Assembly (NCBI RefSeq): GCF_000711695.1
Contig: NW_013546985.1
Coordinates: forward strand, 84,878-148,877
Direction of reading: 5' to 3'
Length of the DNA: 64,000 bases
From: Tilletiaria anomala UBC 951
Lineage: Eukaryota > Basidiomycota > Exobasidiomycetes > Georgefischeriales > Tilletiariaceae
The position numbers were made by a program, and so were the translations under genes. Each line of letters opens with the position of its first letter. Position 1 is the first letter of the stretch. Positions 35,076 through 47,040 of this stretch are shown here, piece after piece. The notes beneath the pieces are model-generated. The model was not told the origin of the DNA. It searched no databases and saw only the letters and a list, made by a program, of their open reading frames with translations.

Positions 35076-37720
35076 CTAGGCATCGCCATTACTCTTTTTG
35101 CTCCCACTAACATCCGCGACAGACTCCCTGGCCGCTGCCTTTGTACCGCCCTTGTTTGCTTTCTTTCCCCTAAGCTTCTGCAGGCTCCTCTGCATCAACT
35201 CCTCGTCCTCTACATTGTCGAACACAGACGTGTCGCCAGCGCCGTTGGCCAACGCGCCAGAAGCGTCACCAGAAGTTTCGGAAGCGACGGCACTGGTGTT
35301 CGCTTCATCTTGCTGACCAGGCGTCTTGTCCAGTTGGCCCTTTGCCGTTCTGCGTGCTTCGACTTTGAGCTTTGCGACGAAGAAGCCGTCGAGGTTGTGT
35401 GCGTGGGGCTGCAGGCGCAGGCGCAGATGAATTGAAAGTGTCAATAATCTTCAGAACTGATTCTCCAACGGCTCTCAAAGCCACTCACGAAGACTCGTCT
35501 GCAGTACTCCATCTTGGGGTTGTATGTCTTGCCTCTAAATGCCTTGAAGCCATCGCGACCAAAGTCGATGCCGGTTGGGACAAGGCGAACATTTGGCCTC
35601 TTCTTAAGCGCGTACTCGACCACGTCCTCGTCTTCCTCCACCATAACCGAACATGTCGAGTAGACGACGTAGCCGCCCGTAGCTGACTTGGCGTTGACCG
35701 AGTCAATCGCGCAGAGGATCAGTTGCTTTTGCAGATGTGATAAGAGTTGAAAGTCGCGCTCAGACTGCATGCAGTAAGGGAAGCGATACGGAATTTAGTG
35801 ATCCATAATATGTCATTTGCAAAGTAGTCCCAGCCCGGGCCCTCACCTTGTTTGTCTTGACGCTAGGATCCTTGCTAATAACACCTGTACCGGAGCAAGG
35901 ACTATCGAGCAAGACCCGATCGAACCCCCCCATGACCTTAGGGAACATCCTGCCGTCATAATTGCACACGACGACATTCTTGCAGCCGAGTCGGTGGATA
36001 TTCGCCGTGAGACTTTTGACGCGCGCCTTGTTGCTGTCGTTGGCAAATACGACGCCCGTGTTCTGCATCAGTGCGCTCAGGTATGTCGACTTGCCGCCCG
36101 GTGCGGAAGCCATGTCGAGCACGCGCTCGCCCGGCTGGGGAGCAAGCGCGATGCAAGGCAAGAACGATGCGGCGGCTTGCAGCATGTAGTGGCCTGCAAG
36201 ATACTCAGGCGTCGCGCCGATGGGCACGGTGGACTCGAACACTTGCAGCCCAACCTTGGACCACGGGCCGACCGGCTCGAGGTGCACACCGCGGCTGATC
36301 AGCGCCTGCGCCAAGTCACGACGACGCGTGCGCAGTGTATTTGCACGGATCGTCACCGGTCGCGGCGTGTCATTCGCTTCGAAAAATTCGATCGCCTGTC
36401 GTACCGTTCAGCACAGCATGTGTAATGGTACATCAATCAGTCAGATCCGGCAGGCAGTCGAGCGCAGTCAAAGAGTACTGGGCTGGCACTCACCTCGGCA
36501 GGGGTAAACAGATTAAACAGCTTTTCAGCCAAGAATCTGTTGTAGCCATAGTAAGCGCAGATATCCTCAAGCAGCTGATCGACGTATTCGCTCCTGCTTC
36601 TGCCATTACTGCTGTTATCGAAGTTTTTCCAGTTGGTCAAGATGCTGACTACCTCTTGCATGCGCAGCTGCACAACTTTGAGATCGGCACCTTGCAGTTG
36701 GGCGAGGTTCTTGTCGGCATCCGCAAGCGTCGGCAGCATCATTTCTTCATCGTCGTCCCCTTCATCTTCATCTTCATCCGCCTCTTCACCATCTTCATCG
36801 CCTTCGAGCAGGCTGGGCTCGTCATCGTCCTCGGATTCTAGGTCCAATTCGTCTGCATCGTCACCATCGCCTCCATCGAGGAAGGCGAGCTCGTCCTCGT
36901 TGAGGCCTTCTCCATCTAGTTCGTCTTCATCGTTCTCGGCGTCGTCGTCGTCGTCATCGTCTTCCTCATCCTCTTCACCTTCCTCGTCCTGGTCGTCCGC
37001 AACAGGCCCATCGAGAGCATGCCCACTGCTCTTCAACAGCATCTCGAGTCGCTCAAGCTCGGCGCGTGCTTTTTTCTTTTCCCGTTCGGACAATTTCGTT
37101 CCTTTGGGTGGAAGATCAAAGCCCAGTTGCGGAGCGAGAGTAGGCGGTGGAGTAATGCCAAGCTCCTTTTTGGCTGCTTTTGATTGAGACGTTTTGCTGG
37201 GCTTTGATAATGGAACTCCCTCGGCTTCTTCCTTGACGTCGTCAGCTTCTTCGACTTCATCGTCCTCACTGGCATCACCGTCCATCTCAGCGGCGATAGC
37301 AGCCTGCAAATCGTCGGGATTGAACTGCCCAAAACCGCCACTACCTGTCTCCTCCTCATCTTCCTCTTCTGCGTCGCTAATGATAGGTTTGTCTTTGTCA
37401 GCAAAGAGTGCCGCACGCGCCTGCGCACGAGCCTTGCTTGCGGTCGGAGTCAAGCTCTTGCCTTTGCCCTTCACCGTGCCTTTTGCCTTGCCCTTGCCGT
37501 TCGCATCGCCGATACGCTCACGCGCCGAGCCGATTACTGAAACCTTTCTTGTCGGTTCCGCCGACTCCCCTGCTGCTGCTTGTTTCTTGCTGGACTTGCC
37601 GTCATCCTCCCTGCAGGAGTCGGACGCTTTGCGTTTCTTGCCGGCTGCCGCCCCGGCCGATGATGAAGGCAGCGGCAGAGGCGCTGGCGCGCCCTGCTTG
37701 TTCTTTTGACGGCGTCCCAT
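35076..37720 (-). CDS. NOP2: Nop2, 25S rRNA (cytosine-C5) methyltransferase
   Basis: Minus-strand exons are 37720-36494, 36395-35847, 35764-35489 and 35408-35076, encoding 794 aa (yeast Nop2 is 618). Introns are 98, 82 and 80 nt, all phase 0. The N-terminal 340 residues are Lys-rich then very acidic (Glu/Asp runs), typical of nucleolar proteins and longer than in yeast. The RsmB/Nop2 core has the SAM motif LDMASAPGGKSTYLSALMQN near 503. Motif IV is LLDSPCSGTGVISKDPSVK, with the Pro-Cys near 575. The catalytic Cys is in motif VI, VYSTCSV near 629. The enzyme makes m5C in helix 89 of 25S rRNA and is needed for 60S assembly. It converges on the Mga2-like gene with only 136 bp between stops. Confidence 0.96.
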
Positions 37721-38520
37721 CTCGGTTATTGCGTCACCCTCGCAGTCCTTTTGTCACAAACGAGATGCAGTTGCGCTGGGCATAGCAGCGAGATGGTCGC
37801 CAACTCGTCGTTAAAGGTGCATACGAAATGTTGTTGGCAGGATTCGCAGACTGTGCCTACGCTCTATCATCGCTCTCTCTCTTTTGGCAGGCGGCGGCGA
37901 CAGCTCTCCAGGAAAAAAAAAATTAAAATCCAACGGCACTCGCTCGGTTGCACCGAAAAAGATCCAGCACTTAAGACTTATCATTTTGCTCCCCTATGAT
38001 CGTATGATGACGCTGACGAAATACGAAACGTCGGCACGTCGACTTGGCAAGGACGGAAGCAGAGCGTCATCGGCATGACGGCACACCGTCGACGACGCAC
38101 CATGAAATAGTCTTGTCAGATGTCTACCCCGGTAGAAATTGTGACAAAGCTGTGGAGATCGTCTTGGCAAGCTTCGTACTCCACTGCGCGCCATCCATCT
38201 GACTTTTGCGTTCGGACCCGAACCCGCGTCTACATGTAAGGGATACGGGGAGAGAGAAGCGACGAGCGATGAAGCGGGCCATTGTCACTTGGTTGAGCCG
38301 CTGTTTGCGACAACGCGGGTCTCCTCCCGAGCATCATCGTATAAGTGGCCTGCACGTGAGCAGATGCATATATATATCGATAGCGACATGCAGCTAAGAA
38401 CCACATCTCGATGCCGAGCCGCTCTTTCACCCTTGGCTTTGCATTTTCATCTCTGACATATTAGCTTGCCCGCAAAGGGTGTTTGTTGCAGCATATCCAA
38501 AAGTCAGGTGCAAGGTCAAG
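37721..38520. other. Divergent promoter region (NOP2 / phospholipase B)
   Basis: This 800 bp holds no credible gene. A poly-A run lies near 37910-37922. The phospholipase side has an E-box and an AT repeat described separately. Confidence 0.4.
38353..38377 (+). promoter_or_regulatory. E-box CACGTG and TATA-like AT run upstream of phospholipase B
   Basis: CACGTG lies at 38353-38358. An alternating AT stretch (ATATATATAT) lies at 38368-38377, about 145 bp before the ATG at 38521, a plausible TATA position. CACGTG occurs elsewhere in the window by chance, so a Pho4-type role is only a suggestion. Confidence 0.3.
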
Positions 38521-40919
38521 ATGAAGCCCTTTGAAACTGTCCTGTACGCCGCAATAGCATGTGCAAGCGGAGCCCTTGCCTCTGGCTCCGGTCCCAGCTC
38601 GGCTGCGATAAACGGCCTGGACGGGCACATGCGACAAGTCCTCCGCGAGCCTCTCTACGTGATGCGTACTCTCGCCTTGACGCCCCGCAGCGCTCCTTCA
38701 GGCGACTACGCACCTTCGACCATCTCCTGCCCAGCCGCTTCAGCTGCGAACGCGTCCGCCGGCCTGTCGTACAGTGGGCAGCTGCGCAACGCCTCGACTC
38801 GCACGCTTAATCCAGACGAGGCGAACTACATCGCGCAGCACCGCGCCGCCAAACAGGCTGATTGGACCAGCTGGCTTTCCCAGTCGCAAGTCGGCCTCGA
38901 CGCAGCTGTACCCGGCGGATTCAGCAACTACACGGGCGGCAACGCTAGTCGCGTGCCGCGAATCGCGATCGCCACCAGCGGAGGAGGATTGAGGGCGATG
39001 CTCTACGGCGCTGGCGTCTTCTCTGCGTTGGACTCGCGGAACAGCACCGCGACGCAAGTCGGCACCGGTGGACTGCTGCAGCTTGCAGACTATGTCACTG
39101 GCTTGTCTGGTGGAAGCTGGCTAACGGGGAGCGTTGCGCTCAACGATTATCCTACGACGCAGTCATTGCACGATGGTACATGGGATCTGGAAAGCAACTT
39201 GATCGTCCCCCAGGATAACGCGCTGAACTTCTATGCCAATATCATTGAGGACGTTGATGAGAAGCGGTCTTACGCGACGAGCAACTACACCGGTATCACG
39301 GACTACTGGTGACTAACAGCTTGTTGCCAAGCGAGGCTCAGTCGAAGCCCGTGTTTCTGTGCCTGACGCTTTCCCTACACATGCCTCTTCGCATGTCCGG
39401 ATGACAGGGGACGCGCGCTTTCTTACCATCTGCTCAACAGCACCAAGTATGCCAATCATGGCGCTGCAACGACATGGTCCGATGTGCGAAATGTTAGCAA
39501 CTTTCAATCCTTTGCCTATCCGTTCCCCATCGTGATTGCCGATCAGCGCAACCCGGGTGAACTGTTCATCGAGACGACATCTCCAATCTGGGAATTCACA
39601 CCTTATGAGTGGGGCACATGGTGGGTACACCGTCATGCACATTCACACTTTGAAAAGTTCTGACTTCCTTATCTCTGTTTCTAGGGATGATGACATCGCG
39701 GCCTTCTTGCCGATCGATTTAATCGGTAGCCAGCTGAACAACGGCACCAGTACAGTCGAAGGTCAGTGTACTGCTGGATGGGACAACGCAGGTTGGAGCA
39801 TGGGTACAAGTTCGACCTTGTTCAACGTGAGTGAGAGCCTTGCAAGCATGTCTGTAGACGAACCTGAAGATTCTGACAATTTCGTGCCGCACATTGCAGA
39901 GCCTCTTCACGACGCTCGTCACATCCGAAGGCGACTCGGCGATTAAGGCTGCTATCGAAAAGGTGCTCGCGCAAGTCGGCCAACAGTACAATGATATCTC
40001 CCTGGTCCCCAACTCATTTTTTGGCTACAGGAACGGAACGAATCCCGATGCACTCTCTCCGAACATTTCTCTTGTCGACGGCGGCGAAGACGGGCAGAAT
40101 GTCCCGTTGTGGCCCGTCATCAACCCAGTGCGCGAGCTGGACTTTGTCCTAGCGGTCGATAGCTCGGCTGACGTCTCTTCCTGGCCTAACGGCACTTCGC
40201 TCGTCGCGACAAGCCAGCGCGTTCAGAATGACACCTTCGCTCAATATCCATTTCCTAATATTCCCAGGGTCAACACGTTCATCAACCGCGGTCTAAACAC
40301 TCGGCCGACCTTCTTTGGCTGCCCAGGCGCCAGCATCATCAATGCTGACACGGCGCTCAATGACCAGCAGACACCTCTGATCGCATACCTGCCCAACTAT
40401 CCGTACGAGTCTCTGGCCAACACCTCCACTTTCCAGCTTGAGTACTCACAGGCCCAGTCGCAAGCGGTGATGGACAACGCGTTCGCAGTCGCAACGCTCA
40501 GTGGAATCGACACGGCGCTAAACGGTACCGATCTCGCGTGGCCAAAGTGTCTGGCCTGTGGTATGCTCCTGCGGTCGTTCCAGCGTTCCGGCACACCGAT
40601 CCCGCCCGCTTGCCAGACGTGCTATAATGCCTACTGTTGGGATGGCCAGAGCAACGACACAGTACCCGCCAATCCGTACAGCCCTCCCGTTGGCGTGCCC
40701 GAGTTCGTCAGCAGCCGCGGAATGCTTCTTCGCGCACCCGCTTACACAGGCGGCAACGGCAGCAGCCCCGGCAATCCGTCTGCACCTGGCATCGGCAGCA
40801 GGTCCAGTGGTTCGAGAAACAGCAATGCGGCACCAGCGGTGTTGCTGGGCGCGCCGCGGTGCCAAACTGCGACAGCGCTCGGCGCATTGTTTGCGACGAG
40901 CGCTGTGCTGCTCATGTGA
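38521..40919 (+). CDS. PLB1: Phospholipase B / lysophospholipase, secreted or GPI-anchored
   Basis: Exons are 38521-39308, 39408-39620, 39685-39826 and 39900-40919, encoding 720 aa. Introns are 99, 64 and 73 nt, and the joins restore TDYWGRALSYHLL, EWGTWDDDIAAF and LFNSLFTTL. The start MKPFETVLYAAIACASGALA is a signal peptide; a more upstream in-frame start has no ATG. Catalytic features of the cPLA2/PLB family are all present. These are the oxyanion loop SGGGLRAM near 152, the nucleophile Ser in GLSGGSWL near 196, and the Asp in LVDGGEDGQNVP near 440. Many N-x-S/T sites suggest N-glycosylation. A Gly/Ser-rich stretch and a hydrophobic end (ALGALFATSAVLLM) suggest a GPI anchor. The enzyme removes fatty acids from (lyso)phospholipids at the cell surface. 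Confidence 0.96.
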
Positions 40920-42180
40920 TCGCGAGAAGGGTGCTGCAACTCGTGCACATCGTATTCATGATTGGACCGTTTGCATCTTTTTCTTCGAATTTCTTTTGCT
41001 TGCTTGCATCATGCTACGCGTGCCTACTGGACCCGAAACGTACGCTTCTGTCTGCTTGCTAACGATCCTGCAGCTTTACCATGAAAGCTCAAACTTGGTT
41101 CTCGCTCAAGGTTGACATTCTGCATATGTAGCATACTACATTCCGAATGAACATGATTACTAGCTAAAGCCAGTGGAACGACGCTTTGGACTAATAAGGC
41201 CCACCCACTCACTGACTGTACCCAATTGCGCTTTTCAGCAATGGCTGACTTTGATTATGTCAAGGCATTCCAGTGGTGGAACCGAGTTAGAGGACACAGC
41301 ATCGTTGATGTTCTACGTCGACATTGGAAAATCTCCCGCCGTGCCAAGGGCGGGATTGGGTGCACGAAGTGGAAGCAGGCGCTGGTCCTAGTAAAAGGAG
41401 AGGCAGCAGTTCGGATTGCAGGGAGAGGCCGGAGCTGGCTTCAACTCGTGCTTGCAACTGGCGACGTGACGGAGAGTCTACATACAGAGCGAAGACGAGA
41501 GCGCTTTCATCTGGCGTCAGCTTATAGCTTGCCCCATCTCTCGCGCGCATCCGGCCAATACCAACCGTATCGCGTCCATTTCACAGTCCACTCCATTCAC
41601 CGTGACACAATCGAAGGGAGGAAATGAGGACCGAAGAGCATTATGTCATCGGCGACATTCTTTTAACAGAGTCTCTCGGTGATTTGCGGTGGCCTGATTC
41701 TCACACGAGTCGAGTCAAACTGGAGTGGGGGAGGGTGGGCACGGATGGCGAGGAAGGGAAGGGCGGAACTGGGAGGTGCACACAGGCCATGGCTCTAATG
41801 GTCGGATGAGACCCTCGAGAAGTGACGATGCCGCCACCCCTGCCACGACCCAAAAGAGGTTGAGCGTCGATGCGTGCCGTACAGCTTACAGTCGCTCGTT
41901 GCTATGTGCTGTGCAACATGCATTTAGTAAGCTCCATCACCACTGTCTCGAGGTAGTTGTCACCACCACACCAGCAACCTACTCGCTGAGCATCCAGCTG
42001 CAAGAGACCATATGTTTGTAGGACTGCCCTGTATCACGTGGAGCGCCGCGGAAACAATTCACGGACAGGAGGAGCGATCACGCAGGGCCAGGTGAGACGT
42101 CGGCACCCGGCAGCAGCAGCAGCAGCAGTAGCAACAATAGGCTCGGCTCCTCACAGCCGCGCCCTGGTGCATTACCACAG
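40920..42180. other. Intergenic, phospholipase 3' flank and RING gene promoter
   Basis: A plus-strand frame of 128 codons from ATG 41241 has no recognisable domain and is not called. CACGTG lies at 42035-42040, and a CAG repeat directly upstream of the RING gene is listed separately. Nothing else stands out. Confidence 0.4.
42111..42128 (+). repeat. (CAG)6 microsatellite in the leader of the RING gene
   Basis: Six perfect CAG units lie about 50 bp before the start codon at 42181, followed by degenerate copies (TAGCAACAA). The position suggests it is in the 5' leader. Confidence 0.8.
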
Positions 42181-44054
42181 ATGGCGTGGTGTCACCAATG
42201 CGGGGTGGAGATCACACCACTCATTACCCCCAGTCAGACGTATACTTGCCCCAGGTGCGGGAGTGATTTCGTCGAGCTGGTCAGTCATCGCACGGTACCC
42301 TTTTGGCTCTCTGGTCTACCTCTGATGCGTCTCCATTTTCTGGTCCCGGCAGATCGAGCAAGAAACGGATAGGCCACAAGACTTTGATCCGGTGCATCCC
42401 TTTCAAACGGGTCTGCGTCTAGGGAGGGGTATGGGCGATGTGGGAGAACCGGCCTACGATCCTTCTGCATCCCCAGCAGTGAATCTCATCAATGCCCTTT
42501 TTGGTGGCTTGGGCGGCGCGACATTTGGGGGCGCCGCAAATGTAGGCGGTACATCGAGTGGCGCGGCGGCACAATTCGAACGTCCTCCTACTGCAGCGAA
42601 TGGTGGTGCTGGTAACACGGTCCTTGGACGGCCTTCTGCGTCCGACAATGTGAGGCGCGGGCGCTTCAGGCTGGGCCCAGTCAATGTTCAATGGAGGCTG
42701 AGTAACTTGTCTGCCCGACAGAATCCCTCATCACCCTCTAACCCTGCAGTCGTTTCCGAGCTAAACTCCACCGCCTCCACCTCCGGCGCAATTCCCGATG
42801 GTGGATCATCTACTCCGAGACGAAGGGCGAACTCAGGTGCAAGAGCGGCACCACCGGGCAACGAATGGAGACCGCTGGCGGACGGACCCGCTGTCGTCGA
42901 GCTTAGAGGCGACGGCGATATCCCGACACTCTCGTCGTGAGTAGAATGCGCAGCAGCTGTTGGCCACGAGGACTATGACTGCAGTGATTCATCTCACAAA
43001 TTATGCGTCGGTCTCCAGATTCCTGAATTCTGCGTTTCCCCAAGGTCTCGACGGCGCGAATGCGCAAGCAGCCGGACGAGGAACGCGTAGCACAAGGCAT
43101 GAAGATGGGATGGGTGGTGCCGGCGCCTCTTCTGACGGCCGTTTCTTCAACCACGACAACGACCCTGGTGGCTCAGCGTCCGATCGCCCGCCATCTGCCG
43201 CGGCGACATCAACAGCAGGTAGCGACTTTGAGCCGCTGATAACACTGTTCACCGATTTGTTCGGCAGCATGATTGGCGGGTCAGGCACAAGCATCGGTGC
43301 TGCAGCAACCGCGGGCGGGCTGCTGTTCGACATGTTTGGCGGCGGAGCCCTGCGTGGGAATCCGGGTGATTACGCATGGGGTGAGCAAGGGCTGGACAAC
43401 ATCGTCACACAGCTCATGGAGCAGGCACAGGCTGCAGGGCAGAGCAGCACAGCGCCGCCACCTGCATCCGAAGAAGCCATCGCCAAACTGGAGCGCTTCA
43501 GCAGGAAGAACCTCGCTCGCCTCGCCAAGGCGAAAAATGGCGACTGTCCGACGTGCAAGGAAGATTTCATCCCGTCAGCTTCTACTGCGCAAGGCGAGGA
43601 CGATCCGCCGGAACGAATAGTAGGCGATCTGGACGAAGGACAGCAGCAAGACGAACTCATCGCCATGCCCTGTGCACACATCTTCCATGAGGATTGCCTT
43701 GTACCTTGGCTTAAGATGCACGGCACCTGTCCTGTGTGTCGAGTCAGCTTGGGAAGGTTTTCCTCCGATAGCGCAGCATTAGCCGATTCGCCGCCACCAC
43801 CAGCACTATCTTCTGGCTCGAGTGCAGACGCGGCTGTGCGCATGCCAGGTGCCATGCCCGATCCCTCGGCGGCGACGTCGACGCCATCCATTAGCGGCAC
43901 TGGCGCGATGGGTAATCGACAGGCTTCATCGACATTTGACGAGCAACCATTATCTGCCTCGCACCTGCGCGACGTGTTACGCAATGCGGCAGAGCAGCGT
44001 GCCGATACCAGTTCGGGGGACGATTCGCGGCCACAGCAAGACGAACTCGATTAG
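42181..44054 (+). CDS. RING-H2 E3 ubiquitin ligase, RNF126/RNF115 type
   Basis: Exons are 42181-42279, 42353-42936 and 43019-44054, encoding 572 aa. Introns are 73 and 82 nt. The N-terminus is a four-Cys zinc ribbon (WCHQCGVEI, then YTCPRCGSDFVEL|IEQE), as in RNF126, where it binds BAG6 clients and ubiquitin. The middle is Gly/Ala/Ser rich and disordered. The RING-H2 spans about 405-468: CPTCKEDF, a 50-residue acidic loop, MPCAHIFHEDCLVPWLKMHGTCPVC. The ligand order is Cys3-His2-Cys3 and complete. The loop between the first two Cys pairs is longer than usual. Such ligases handle mislocalised or misfolded proteins in the cytosol. The gene converges on the aminotransferase gene with 96 bp between stops. 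Confidence 0.92.
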
Positions 44055-44150
44055 TGGTGGACGCTTGTATACAAGGAAGTCAGTGCATGCACAGTCCACA
44101 ATTGAATACCCCCATGCAGCCTTCTCCAACTTCGTTGTATACACCATGTT

Positions 44151-45757
44151 CTACTTGAGCTCTAGCCCCGCTTCCTTCCATGCTTCTTCAATACTTTCCC
44201 TGAGTCTCTTGAAGCCTTCCTCGATCTGGTCCTCAGGTACGACGCTGAAGCTTGTGCGCACGTACGGTGAACTTTTCACGCCCGGCAGAAACCCGACGCC
44301 CGGCACCGCGAGGAAGCCTTTGGCTCTTGCCCTTCCCTCGACCAGCTCCTTCGCGCTACCCTCATTACTCCCATCTTTCGTAGATGGCGGCAGCTTGAGC
44401 TTCAGCCAGAGGAACATACCAGCCACCGGGCTGACCCACTCCGCGACCGCAGGCCTACCGCTCGCCGGGTCGGCGCCGAGTACGCAGCGCACTTTTGTCT
44501 CAAAGACGTCCCTGCGTGCCTTGTAGAACGACGAGACACGGTCGACGTGCCGCAAGAAGCCAGATTTACCCCAATGCTCGAGCAGCGCGAGGGCCAGCGC
44601 TTGCGGCGGGCCAGACGGCTGGAGGCTCCAGCTGGCGGTGAGCGTGTCCACTGCATTGACGATGGCAGTGGGACCCGCAAGGAAGCCCAGGCGTACGCCT
44701 GCCGAGAGGACCTTGCTGAAGCTCTCGAAGCGCAGCACATAGCCGTCCCCCCAGCGCGCCCTGTCCTCAGACTCGAGCGCAAAGTAGCTCTTCGACCGCG
44801 GTCGCGTCACGGGATCCTCACCGAGCCCTTGGAAACTGAGAAAGTAGTAAGGGTCATCTTCGAGGATGAGAATACCGTATTCGCGGCAGATGGCGAGCAC
44901 GTCGCGCTTACGCTGCTCAGACGCAGTCGTACCGGCTGGATTTGCACCAGTCGGAACCGTGTACAAGGCCTTGGGGAAGCGCTTGCCTGATGTAGAAGGG
45001 GTTGTCGACCATTGCGAAAGGATGGACCGAAGTGACGCCGGCGAGACGCCTTCAGCGTCAGAATCAACATTAATTATGTTCGCAGGGATCATGGCCATAG
45101 AAGGGATGACACCGCTGCAAATGGCAAGACCGAATTCGATTACTTCTCCGTTGTGGACGGGTAGGTACGCCAGCGTCAAGGTACTCACGCGTAACACGGT
45201 GCCTCCACCAAGATGCTATCTTCTGGGTCCAGCAGCGCATTGAACGTCTTGTGTAGTAAATCTTGGCTGCCGGCACCGACGGTAAGTCTCCAAGGGTGGC
45301 GCCCCTCCTTGGCAGCGGTAATTTCGTTGTCTGGCTCTATCACCTTTCGGTTGTGCAGTTCGCTGACAAAAGTTGTGAGCCACTTGTTGAGCCGGGGGAG
45401 ACCTGAAGTCTGACTGTATTGTAGAGCCAGGCTCAGGTCCTCGCCCTTGATCTCAACTTTGATCTCCTCTTTTGCTGCGCTGGGGCCATTTCCATTGGCG
45501 GTGGCAGCAGCCGAGCCCTCCGGGTCGGCGGAGAGTGTGAAGGTAAGGGAGGTTACAGGGAAGGTGGCGGGATTCGGCATTCCGGCAAGGAATGAGATCA
45601 TACCAGGGATCATCTCGGCTTTGAACAACCCTCGGATAGCTGATTGCGGGAAGCGCTTGGCGAGGGACGACAAGTAACGGCCATAGTCCAGCTGGTTGCC
45701 GTTTGAGGCGCCGCCGGCCGACATCGAGGAGCCGTGTCCGCCGTATGCGACGCTCAT
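44151..45757 (-). CDS. ARO8: PLP-dependent aminotransferase, Aro8 / kynurenine-aminoadipate type
   Basis: Minus-strand exons are 45757-45189 and 45114-44151, encoding 510 aa (yeast Aro8 is 500), with a 74-nt intron. The fold-type I class I/II core shows LLHKTFNALLDPEDSILVEAPCYA, TVPTGANPAG, ILEDDPYYFL (Asp that contacts the PLP nitrogen), and FESFSKVLSAGVRLG with the Schiff-base Lys near 324. A C-terminal Arg in SPYVRTSFS binds substrate carboxylate. An Ala/Gly/Lys-rich insert at about 78-100 sits between TFPVTSLTF and the conserved LQYSQTSG. The enzyme transfers amino groups between aromatic amino acids, 2-aminoadipate or kynurenine and 2-oxoglutarate in the cytosol. The exact substrate is not fixed by sequence. 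An AT-rich TATATATA stretch lies about 60 bp upstream of the start. Confidence 0.92.
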
Positions 45758-46523
45758 GGTGGTCGATCTTCTGGCTGATTAGCTTGAGGTCCAAGTCTTC
45801 AATGACAAACAGAAAATATATATACAAATGAGCACAAAGAATAAATGCGAATAAGTTGCTGCTGGTCACATGCGAATGGGTACGTACCCAGCTGCAACCG
45901 ATTGGAACGAGTCATAGATAGCTTGCTACTATTATTAATCGTATGTCGCATTGAGCGAGAGTTTGCGAATTCAACGACCGACGTTTTCCGACTTGATAAA
46001 ACGAGACAATGAGTCAGGTGGGCTCAGCCAAATGGGAAAGTTGTGCGTTGTAAGCAATGTCCTCCTATAAATTCAGGCAGGTCACCAGACTCCCATTTTG
46101 TCGCTTGGCACACACATTTCACTTGCTCCCATCGCAGTTAGGCCTCGCATCCAATCCCTGTAATTTGACCTACCAGACAAATAAATACTCCACGAAACAT
46201 ACGAATCGTGGTCTCGTGCAGTCGTACAGTCACCGTCGGCCATGCACTCATCACCTACACCATATCCTTCTTCACATGTTCGCACTCGATGCTTCACATT
46301 TGATAGGGCAGGGTGACTGTGAGGATCAGTCGGTATTAAAGTGGGCAGTTATAGATGGCAAACCATCGAAGTACAAATACAATGGTGTGGTCTAGGCGAG
46401 CGGAGAGCGCTGTGAAGAGGCGAAGGCAGAGCATGTACTCGCGTGCACGAAAGCACAGTCTTGCAGCATGCCGTGATGAGCCAGCATTTCACACTGCTGC
46501 CGCTTGGAACTACGATTCCAGTG
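45758..46523. other. Intergenic between DPM3 3' end and ARO8-like promoter
   Basis: Both flanking genes are on the minus strand. The ARO8-like leader contains TATATATA at 45817-45824. A plus-strand TATAAAT near 46068 has no gene downstream of it. No coding frame is credible. Confidence 0.4.
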
Positions 46524-47040
46524 TCATGAATCCACATCGACACCCCGTCCCCGAAGGAAGTCTTTTGCCTCCTTGATATCCTGTGTGCGGGATCGGAAGT
46601 GAGTGAGTGTCCGTGTTTGATGATGTGAAAGCCTCATGTACGCGATCGGCGAGGCAACCTCAAACCTCGATACTCACCACCATGAGTTCCTCGTACGCCT
46701 TCGGCGTATCGCTGAAGTGATATAGGCCCCAGCCTAGCTGCGATAATAGGTAGCTGCCGGTCGATATGAGTGCCCACCAAGGTAGCTGCCGGGCCAAATC
46801 GGGGTGAGAATTCATCAATTCGATGAACTTTGAACGTCCGCCAGCAGAGAAGCAAACACCCGTCGACTGCCAGCCATCGACAGATACCCTCATTTCCCTC
46901 TCTGTGCCACTCACAGTAGGCAGAATCTCCTTCTTTGCCTTGTCGTTGATCAAGGGAGTGGGAATGATATCGAGCAGAAGAAGGGTGTAAAGCACGGTGA
47001 GCGCAGCCACGCGGCCTGCAAAGTTCTTAGCTCGCGTCAT
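46524..47040 (-). CDS. DPM3: Dolichol-phosphate mannosyltransferase subunit 3
   Basis: Minus-strand exons are 47040-46915, 46785-46678 and 46580-46524, encoding 96 aa (human DPM3 is 92). Intron 1 is 129 nt, a multiple of three and free of stops, so a simple reading gives a wrong 126-aa protein. Splicing joins KKEILPT to LPWWALISTGSYLLSQLGWG, the DPM3 second membrane helix. Exon 3 gives the conserved coiled C-terminus DIKEAKDFLRGRGVDVDS. Two membrane helices (about 8-30 and 43-65) place it in the ER membrane. There it tethers the catalytic subunit Dpm1, with Dpm2, for synthesis of dolichol-P-mannose. That is the donor for N-glycans, O-mannose and GPI anchors. A DPM3 implies the three-subunit (human-type) enzyme, not the single-subunit baker's yeast type. 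Confidence 0.92.

Noticed and set aside
36633-37187. Plus-strand poly-Ser frame of 184 codons
   Set aside because: It is the antisense shadow of the acidic Asp/Glu region of NOP2.
41241-41627. 128-codon plus-strand frame starting MADFDYVKAF
   Set aside because: It reads as plausible for about 60 residues, then becomes arbitrary. No family, no splice partner.
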